DNA of 64,000 nt. Source: Yamagishiella unicocca (lineage: Eukaryota; Chlorophyta; Chlorophyceae; Chlamydomonadales; Volvocaceae). The notes below the pieces were generated by a model, which worked only from the letters and a program-made list of their open reading frames with translations, searched no databases and was not told the DNA's origin. Numbering within the stretch: position 1 is the first letter of the stretch; every line of letters begins with the position of its first letter. Shown piece after piece: positions 55,901-64,000 of this stretch. The stretch lies in contig BDSL01000016.1 of the NCBI GenBank assembly GCA_003116995.1, forward strand, positions 744,001-808,000. Reading direction: 5' to 3'. Both the position numbers and the translations under genes were made by a program.

Positions 55901-58900
55901 CGATGGTTCTACCTCTTGGTCTGGAACCCACTGTAACCGTTACAACAACAATAATTTGCACGCTGGTTGTCAGACCCACGAACGACACATTCCACAACGA
56001 CCATTCCCGGAAGCACCCGCCTGATAACGCAACCCCTGCCGTTCGGCACCGTCGTACAGGTTCCGTCAGAACAAAGGGTACGACCCGGTTACTCTCCAGA
56101 CGTACGAGGTGTCCGAGAACTTGAAGCAGGCCTACAAGCCGTCGCTGGTGTTGCCTCTTAGCTCCGCCACTCGGCCACTGCGGCTACCTCAACCCAACCA
56201 TTACGCTCCCGTCTGCCAGCCAGGCACATTCCGCGGCCCCGATGACTTCCTGCCCTGCATCGCTTGCAGCCCCGGTGGGTGGCCGCACGAGTTGCGGGTG
56301 ATAGTTCGCCTGTCTGTTGGGCGCGGATCGGCGAACTTCCCAGTTGATTGGCACATGGACATGGTTAGATAAGGCAATGGTGCGAGTATTTGGCATGGTG
56401 GTGGTTCTGCCTTTTGGTCTGAAGCCCACTGTAACAAGTATTACTACCGTCGTACCACCCCCGCGGCAAGGCGCCGCCGCAATTACGGCCACCACTGACC
56501 GTTGACATTCCTGATGACACATCCGGTCTGGGATCCACTCTGATTCCGTCCACCAGGGGAGTTCCAAGAGTTTGCTGGCCGCACCAGCTGCGAGCTGTGC
56601 CCCAAAGACAACTACGCCAGCGCGATGGCAATGCCGGTGTGCGTGGCATGCCCTGCCAACACCCTGACCACCCAGCGTGGTTCTACCAACCTCACGGATT
56701 GTGTCTGCAAGGTATGTAAGATGAAAGGAAAGGAAGAATGACGCTCGCGTGGCGAGCGCGAAAGCGAGTAGTGGACAAAGTACGAGCATGTCCGGTGCTG
56801 AAGCCTATTGTGTCCGCCTTTATTAGCTGGCCGTCTTTGAAATGTGGCCCTTAGTACGGCGTATGGTAGGGCCCCGCCCAACGTAACTTGACATTTTTTT
56901 CCGCGCCCAGGCCGACTACTACAACAAGGAGGGCCTCCCTGGACTGCCCTGCGAGCCCTGCCCCAAGAACGCCGTGTGCGAGGGCGGCACCTCCAAGCCC
57001 CACCCGCTGGCCGGCTTTTATGCAGAGGAGGACGCTCCTTTCATAATGTACCGCTGCAACCCAGCGAGCGTGTGCATCGGTGACTTCAAGTGTGACCGGG
57101 GCTACCGAGGCCGTATGTGCGCCTATTGCGACCAGGGGTACTACAGGTGCGAGCGCGCGTGCGCCCCGTAAACCCTAAAAGCATAGGAACGTAATATTGT
57201 CCGACCTGATAGAACCTAAAAACGAAATATCCCCAATTAAAAAATTCAACAAAACCTAACAACGTGCGGCGCATTGCTGGTTTGTACTCCTTCCTGCGTC
57301 TCTTTCAGTGTCAGGCGATGCGCCCGATGACTCTACCATATGGTCTGTAGCAGTTAGTACTACCTAGTACCGGTAACCCTACGCTTATTGGATGTGCTGT
57401 ACCTCAGCCTAGCTGTCCGCATGGGTCTGTACGTAACGTAAATATGCTACCTTCACACGGACGTGGTAGTAACGGTTACAGCCCAGAAGGACGTGTTCCG
57501 ACACCCGGCCCTCGTCCCTCGCGCACGCACTCGTTCATGCCGGTAGTAGTACTTATTGAAGTTGGTTTCTACCGGTGTCTATTTCGTAACCCGAGTGCAG
57601 GTTCCTGGGCAACTGCGTAGGTTGCCCCAGCGACAAATCCGTGGTGCTGGGCTACCTTATTATCCTGGCGCTTCTGTGGATCACCATCAACATTTGGTTC
57701 GCGCGTACCATAGAGAACCTCATGGTGGTCGTGAACTTGTGCCAGCTGCTGTCGATCATTGTGGGCTTCTCGCTCAACTGGCCGTCCACGGTAGGTGCGA
57801 GTGTGGGCCGGTGCGAGTGACTGTGCTCCGTATCGCCGTACGGCGCGCTGATTGGCCCGTGGCCATGATCTTTGGCCATGACCCTGCGACGTCCCTGGGA
57901 ATCGCCGACTGCTGTTTTGGACTCATCCATCTCCTGCTACTGGACGGACGTTAATTCCGTCCATTTCCTAACGCTGCGCCCGGTTCGACTTACCCAACCG
58001 GCAACAAGCTGACGACGCGCCATGCGCCTCCTCCATGCGCCTCCTGGTCTTACAGGTTTAATGCCTTACAACTAAACCCTCCCCACCCGACGCGTCCCAC
58101 CCTGGGCCCGCCACGTGCGCAGTTGTACCAGGTCATGAGCTTGTCGAGCATCTTTTCTTTCGAAATGGACTCCCTGGAGCCGACATGTCTGGTGCCCAGC
58201 TGGGGCTTCACCCACAATCTGGTGATCCAGCTGCTGCTCCCTCTCATGATGGCAGCCCTCGTGGGGCTGTGGATCATGATCACGTACCTGGTCTACAAGT
58301 TTAAACAAGTGCGTGTCGCGGGTGTTGCATGTCAGCGCATCCACATGCAGATACGGCCGAGTTTCATCTCCAAAGGCATACCTGCATCTATACATACACA
58401 CGGCGAATCAAACAACCTGTGCGCAAGCCTCCAGCCCTCCTGCCTGGCTACCTTCGTTATACATCTGCCGCCGTGCCTTGCATCCACACCGCGGCTTCGT
58501 ACCGAAGGCGCTGCCGGCTGTTCTCTCACATGTGCTGCATGTCTGTGATCTCGTTATACTAACCGTTACAACAACTAACCACGTGCCACCGGTTACTGAC
58601 ATCCCACCCGCCAACATGCCGGCTGCGCACGTAGAAGCGAATGACGCGCTCGGTGAAAGCCGCGGACAGCATGAAGTTGGCCCAGTTAGCACCCTGGAAG
58701 CAAGTGCTGTTGGACATCCTAGACGTGCCAGCAGGTGAGCAAGTTAAGAGGGTGGTATCTGGCTGGCTGGCCGCTAGCACGACGTCCGGCGGGTGCTGCT
58801 ACCCTACGTGCCGGCGGTTTCCGCCAGTGCGTGCCGTGCCTTAATTCGGGTTTCAGGCCATCTGTTGCTCTTCAGTTGCTGTCCAGCTGCTCCTCCTGTC

Positions 58901-61900
58901 TTACCCCCGCCTGTCGTGGCCGCCGTACCTGGTCAGACAAGCGGGAGCTCGACAGCATGGTTCTGGAGCGCTGTGCCATACCCCTCAACTTCCTCAACAT
59001 CGGATACCTAGTGCTGCTGAAGTACAACCTCAGCGCGTTTAAGTGCACGACGATCAACGGCGAGCAGTTCATTGCGGCGTCGCCGAACGACAGGTGCTAC
59101 ACGCACAAGGTGAGTCAGCCACCGGCCACAGGCGCACGAGCTGCAACCTGCTCGTGCCGCTGTTTCCGGACGGTGCTGGACGGTGGGGGCGGGGGTAGTG
59201 GGGGCGCTTTGGCAACCCGGACTCAAGGCTCGTGAGGACACCCGCCCGACGTGCCTGGAATATAACGAACCAACTTAGTGAACAGCGCGTGTGCTAACGT
59301 TGAGTTTGCTTGCCGCCTTACGCCTCCGCGCCTGCAGCACTGGAACCTCATGATCCTCGGCACGTCTGGCCTCATACTGTACAAGTAGGTCTGCGGCGCC
59401 CAGGAAACTGATGTCTCGACGTGCCGTGTCGTCGCTACCGGTCCTGTATCAAAAATGTTAACAGTACGGCACCGTCTCCCAACAGCTGCCTGCAACTTGC
59501 GTGTTTGCTCGCGTACCGCACCCTTCCCGACCTCCATCCCGCCTCGTCTACAGCACCCTTCCCCCTTCCCCGCCCTCATCCAGCTTTGGGTTCGTCGTCC
59601 TGTACGGCCACGTGATGCGCCAGCTGCGCAAGTACCGGGCGCTCGGCGACAAGATACCGCTTCTGCTGTACGGTTGGATGTACGAGCGGTACGAAGCGCA
59701 GTACTGCTGGTACGAGACGGTCATTCTCTCGCAAAGGTACGGCACAGATGACATATACTTTCGACTGCACGTTTCTCTCCACCCTACCAGCAGATACAGT
59801 AGCTTGTAATCTAAGATTTATTCCTCTTCATGTGTAGACCTAGCCAAAAGCGTCACCGCCGCTTTCCTCCCTCCCGTCGCCGCGCGCTCCATCAGGACTG
59901 GTTTTGTGCTGGTAGCGCTGTTCGTGAACGACCCGGCGCTTCAGGCGGTGCTGTGTATGCTCATCAGTATCTGTGTGTTGCTGCTGGACATCCGCACCTC
60001 GGCCTACATGGACAAGAGCATCCACATGCTCCAGGCAGGAGCAGACGGCGTGCTGGGGGCGCTGCTAGTGGCGGGGCTGCTGTTCTACAACCCGCTCATC
60101 GAGGCGGCGGTTGTTTCGGCGGTGGAGGTACGTAGTAGTATTTTGCGCACAGGGCTCCACGTCAGGCAGAGCCATTGGGCATATCCGCCTGGCACTGATT
60201 TCGGCGCAGGTAAGTGGCCGCATGCTGGTGTGTAGTCGCTCGGGGGACAGAAAGAGTGCGTTCGCAATGTATGTAGGTAAACTGAGGGATTTCTTCTTAA
60301 TAGCTAGGTAGATCCAGGCTGCTTGTGACGTTTTGGAATTTGCCAGCCTAACGCGCACCGCCGCGGCACTTACGTCATCTATCCTACTGTCTACCGTACA
60401 TATGCAGTACGTCTTGCTGACCGCGGTGATCGCCGCCCTGGTCTCAGCGGCGGTGTCAGTCGTGTATGGCGTCATCGTCCGCGTCGTCCTCATGTGGCTC
60501 ATGTCGAAGCACCGGCCCATCGCCTTTAAAATGGGGCAACGAGTCAAGGGCTACCGACACATGTACCAGGTGTTCGGCCCACTCTTCCTCTTCAAGTGAG
60601 TAGCACATCCACACGCCCACGCTGTAACAGTAACTACTACTCAATCGTCGCACACTCGTAAACCCTTCGGCGGTCGAGCCCCATCCATCCCTCTGTCGCG
60701 ACAGCCGCCAGCAGCGATCCTTTACCACCACTTGACAAATGCTCGGCTGTCTAACACGGTCGCCCGCAGTGCAACCGCCTGATGATGACTCCCCTCCGCC
60801 CGTGCATCCATTACTTCCACGCAGCTGGCTCCGACGCTGTACAGAAGAGGAGTGGAACGACTGGCATCGTTTGTGAGTGGCGGCGGCGCATGGGCTAGCT
60901 AGCTGCATGGAAATAGTGGCGGCGGATGGGCGGGATGCATGGAAATAGTGGCGGCGGATGGGTGGGGATGCATGGAGTCCCTGGAGCTGACACATTTGTG
61001 GACACCACGTTTGTGGACACCTAGATGACGACATGCAGCTGATCACATAAATTGGAAGCTAGGCAGGCACAGCAGCAGCAGCTGTTGGACACGCGCACGG
61101 CCAGTACATAGCTGCACCCTACCTGCACACCGCTAAGGCCATGGGCATGCACAGCGGGTGTTCGTTTGTCCAGGAAAAAGACTTAAGCGTGTATGCGAGA
61201 GGTCCAAGGGCACAGGATCGCCCTCCAGGGAGAGATTATTGCGACCGAGCCGAACCTATGACGCATCCTGACTACCCAGCATTCCCGCCCTCTCTGCATG
61301 GCCACGACCATTGCTCGCTGCAGGTGCATGGTCCTCATCGATTACGTGCATCCCACGTCTGAGGTGTCGTACTTATCGCTCAAGAAGGCGGGCCGGTTCT
61401 GGAGATACCTGCTCTCCAATTTCCCCGAGACCATTGGTAGGCACGCGGTCATGCATCGGGCTGCGTGGCCCTTACTTCTCTCGAGCTGCTTGTTGACAGC
61501 TGACGTAGCGTTAACGTGCTGCCACCTCGCGCGGCTTGATGAGGGCTGATGCAGCACTTTACGTGCCGCTACCCGCCACCGCCCACCACCCGCCCGCCTA
61601 CTCGTGGCCTAACTGCGTCTCCTAACATCGTCGTACCACGCCCGCCTGCAGACTACCTGGTGTCCGTCAAGGAGGAGCAGCGGGAGCACTTCAACAACTT
61701 TATCGAGGTAGGGCCTTACCAGCATGCTGATGGAAGGTTTGGCGTCTTGGGAGGGGTGAAGGGCATGAAAGGACAGGGAGTGGAACCACGGAACCACGGG
61801 TTATTCTACCTCCGGCCGTGGTCCCTGCTAGGAGCTGCGTGCGGGGCCGGCCGTTGCGTTCGCTAAGCGCGATTTTCCGTTGCCAGCTGTGCTCAGCGCC

Positions 61901-63727
61901 TCTGCCGAAGCCCTCACCCTCCGGCCGTGCCAACACTTGTCGCTTCGCCCCCCATCTCTTGGGATGCTGTGCACGATAGACATTGTACGACAACTTCTTC
62001 GACACCAAGGACGAGCACCACTACCAGGTGTACTACTTTGTGAACGACAAGTTCAAGGCGGCCTTTGCGCAGTGGCTGAGCAGCTGCGATGACGACGACC
62101 GGTATTTTTGCCAGCAGGTGTGTCGTACATGCAGCAGCATGAGAGGGAACCCGGGCAAACATGAGCCCCGGTACCAATCCGAGCACCCAGCAAACCGTAG
62201 GCCAAGTAGATACTAATAGATACGGGATGATCCGTGCGAGGCCGCAACCGGGAGCAGCGAGATGGATTGGAATAACAGCACAACCGCTTGGAGGCCGGAC
62301 TATCAAACACAGTGGCATAAGAACGCGAAAGCCTGGCTGCGTTCCAGCGGCAAGGAGAGAGCTGGAAGGAATGTACCACGCTGACACTGGTGTGACCACT
62401 GTAACAGTCACTACTACTGGTTTGATGCAAGCATGCATGGGGCCATCCTACTTGGGCAGGCGCAACCATGACCATCGTTCAATCCGTCGTACAGGTCATG
62501 AAGACCGCTATCGGCAAGGTCAAGGGCACCCAGGCGGCCACCGAGCTCTGCGCAGCAATGAGCCGCTCATGCCATATCTCAAGTACAGTTACCGTACTTA
62601 CCGCGGTTGAAAAGTTCAAGAGGGGGCGCCCAAACGCCGTGTCCCTTCGGACTTCCGTCGGCGCTGTCAGCGTCCGTTTCAAACCAGATATGGATCTCGC
62701 AACCGACGTGAGCGTTGTGGGCAGTGAGCGACAGGAGCAGAAGGGGAGGGCCCGACAGCCGGAGGGCCCCACGAGCCGATCGGGTAGCAACACGGAAACT
62801 GAGCTGGAATTGGCCGACTCTGAAATCGTCGCCGGCGGGAAGCCCCTCCGGGGAGTTTCATCTCCCGCGACGGCGAGGCAAGGAACGACGTCTTTCAAAG
62901 ACCGCCCTGCCGACGGCGACAAACCGCCGCCGGCACCGTCGGGCCCAGCAGCCAACGCGTTGATCTCAGCAGCGCTCGTCACTCGCTCAGCGAGCCCTAA
63001 ATCCCCAGCAGCGGAGCGCTCCAGCCAACAGAGCATCAGAGCGGCGTCGCCTATCACGGGCGGCTACCCACACGCCCGCGGCTCCTCGTTCGAGAACATG
63101 GAGACGCTGGGGCTGGACCGGGATTATGGCGACGCCGCCACAGCCGCAGGCGATGGCGCGCCTCGGCAATCCCGCACCGGCATTTCGGACACGCCCAGTA
63201 TCTTCACCACCATCGCCGCAACCACGGTTCCGACCGGCTCGCCCCGCCGCTTCGTCACGGCCAAGCTTCACCACATCAACGGCCTCGGCCCGGACGAGGT
63301 GTCCTATCACCTGGGTAACCCGGACGTGGAGGAGCTGGCGCTCGGGGACGTAACAGAGGGCGACCGGCGTGATGCAAACGATGATGAGGATGGAGGCCGC
63401 CGCAATCTGCCGCTGGCGCTTCGAGGTGATAGCGCTGACAGCCTGCGGGAGCTCGACCGGGGTGATTCGATCAGCGATTCGTTGACCTCTCCAATGCTGC
63501 GGCCCATGCCGCGCATGAGCGGTGTGGCCATGGGCGCCAGCTCGAGGCCCTCGCTCTTTGGAGGAACGCCTTTCCAGACCGCGGGCCCGCACGAAGGAGT
63601 GGAGGGCGAGGGGCGAGGCGGATCCAGTGGCGGTGGACGGCAGCAGCCAGACGCGGAGGCAGAGGGCGAGGTCCAGGCCTTTGCAGCCGAAGGGCCCACT
63701 TCAACTGATGAGGAGAGGAAGCGCTGA
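52974..63727 (+). CDS. Receptor-like membrane protein: leucine/amide-binding-fold ectodomain, Cys-rich region, about eight membrane spans
   Basis: Exons join in phase: 52974-53078, 53194-53251, 53640-53939, one unresolved stretch, 54676-54982, 55256-55416, 55643-55859, 56060-56274, 56557-56711, 56911-57146, 57601-57790, 58123-58308, 58635-58734, 58937-59109, 59338-59384, 59584-59736, 59896-60127, 60408-60595, 61324-61436, 61652-61707, 61980-62117, 62495-63727 (TGA), about 1,520 residues plus the gap. Order: signal peptide (LLLSALLVALLSP); type I periplasmic-binding domain (VGVAASLTGPFAEW, KLWEQQVAAAGG, VFKVAVLYRDDVQ, VLIDQLKKPLKAIVFTGGAY, ATGYVLQSVLSQVF); Cys-rich GCC2/GCC3-like region (CELCPKDNYAS, CVACPANT, CEPCPKNAVCEGG, CDRGYRGRMCAYC); membrane spans from VVLGYLIILALLWITINIW to AALVSAAVSVVYGVIVRVV; a roughly 410-residue disordered, probably cytoplasmic tail. 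The plan resembles class C receptors, but the membrane part (NWPSTLYQVMSLSSIFSFEM) looks like that of protist GCC2/GCC3 membrane proteins. The ligand is unknown. Confidence 0.82.
53940..54675 (+). other. Unresolved stretch within the binding domain of the receptor-like gene
   Basis: The flanking exons end and begin in the same phase, so any missing coding must be a multiple of three. The expected segment after KYVFG in leucine-binding-fold proteins is short. The best candidate ends CGCGCACCTGCAG before GTATGT at 54315, but its frame does not join cleanly. A cryptic exon, a small gap in the domain or a sequence error are all possible. Confidence 0.5.
55890..55949 (+). mobile_element. Short retroposon family 1, best-defined copy with 11-bp target-site duplication
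   Basis: The 60-bp insert runs from GACGATGCGCCCGATGG to CCGTTACAACAAC. It is flanked by identical AATAATTTGCA at 55879-55889 and 55950-55960. It sits in the intron 55860-56059 of the receptor-like gene, in sense orientation. Confidence 0.88.
56398..56450 (+). mobile_element. Short retroposon family 1, truncated copy
   Basis: GTGGTGGTTCTGCC, TTTTGGTCTGAAGCCCACTG, TAACAAGTATTACTACC, in the intron 56275-56556. No clear target-site duplication was seen. Confidence 0.68.
57270..57368 (+). mobile_element. Short retroposon family 1, longer copy with internal deletion
   Basis: CTGGTTTGTACTCCTTCCTG, CAGTGTCAGGCGATGCGCCC, GACTCTACCATATGGTCTG, then directly AGCAGTTAGTACTACC, lacking GGAACCCACTG. Intron 57147-57600. 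Shorter 3' fragments occur at about 57466 (minus strand), 58557, 60622 and 62395. Confidence 0.68.
60880..60980 (+). repeat. Intronic tandem repeat, about 32-bp unit
   Basis: About three units of GTGGCGGCGGATGGG followed by ATGCATGGAAATA lie in the intron 60596-61323 of the receptor-like gene. Confidence 0.82.
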
Positions 63728-64000
63728 TGGACATTGGAGCATTGCGGTGTGCGTTGGGTCTGCGGGCGGCGGCTTTGCCACCCATGTCCTCCTCACCTGG
63801 CGGCCGCGTGCGACAGTCCCTGGCTGCTGATGCGTTTTACCAGGAGCTGGGCCATGACATGTTGCTTGCGTGGGGCGTGCGCAACGCGCCTATGTCAGGC
63901 AGGCATTTTCGGGGTCAAAAAGGGCGCTGCAACGGGGCAACAGGTGTCAAGGGGCGAGGTGACGCATCACCTCGCATCACCAAACTCCCCTTCGGTTGTA
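63728..64000. other. 3' untranslated region of the receptor-like gene to window end
   Basis: No new gene starts here. A near-repeat GGTGACGCATCACCTCGCATC forms a short inverted repeat (GAGGTGATGC type) at 63955-63978. The window ends in GGTTGTA, which would become a TGTAA signal if the next base is A. Confidence 0.45.

Noticed and set aside
63955..63978. GGTGACGCATCACCTCGCATC short inverted repeat as a functional hairpin
   Set aside because: Too short and imperfect to support a function beyond chance in this composition.

Overview
The window is nuclear DNA from a volvocine green alga (Chlamydomonadales). The evidence is GC-rich exons broken by many short introns with GTGAGT/GTGCGT donors and CAG acceptors, CAG/CAA polyglutamine tracts, TGTAA polyadenylation motifs, and a chlorophyllide a oxygenase very close in plan to the Chlamydomonas enzyme. 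No prokaryotic operon, CRISPR array, rRNA or convincing tRNA was seen. Six protein-coding loci can be supported. Exon boundaries were read by eye from splice consensus and codon phase, so single-base errors are possible. 

Layout. (1) 1-27213, plus: the 3' part of a very large sacsin-like gene. It has one intact GHKL/HSP90-type ATPase repeat (4354-7342), one degenerate repeat (14631-16252), two related spacer blocks in front of them, polyglutamine tracts and a C-terminal RING finger. Its introns carry several unrelated minisatellites. (2) 27214-30277: a repeat-rich interval with retroposon fragments, a 50-bp-arm hairpin and an inverted 227-bp copy of the 3' end of the next gene. (3) 30278-33125, minus: a coiled-coil, nuclease-fold-like and minimal-kinase protein, resembling the C-terminal parts of Crinkler-type proteins, with a (GGGGT)n array at its 5' end. 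(4) 35324-39041, plus: CAO, complete, six exons, 650 codons including the stop. (5) 41469-43215, plus: a conserved-looking protein of unknown function whose 5' end is not resolved. (6) 44913-51399, minus, and 52974-63727, plus: a divergent pair. The first is a secreted tandem PstS-like phosphate-binding-fold protein with a C-terminal membrane anchor. The second is a signal peptide, type I periplasmic-binding (leucine/amide-binding) domain, cysteine-rich region, about eight membrane spans and a long disordered tail, much like a receptor. 

How the parts relate. CAO makes chlorophyll b in the plastid. The sacsin-like protein is expected to be a chaperone/ubiquitin-linked factor. The most unusual content is the head-to-head pair of surface proteins built on bacterial solute-binding folds; they may sense or capture nutrients and may share a 1.57-kb promoter region, which is inference. 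The right half also carries a short 5'-truncated retroposon family, two copies of which have visible target-site duplications.
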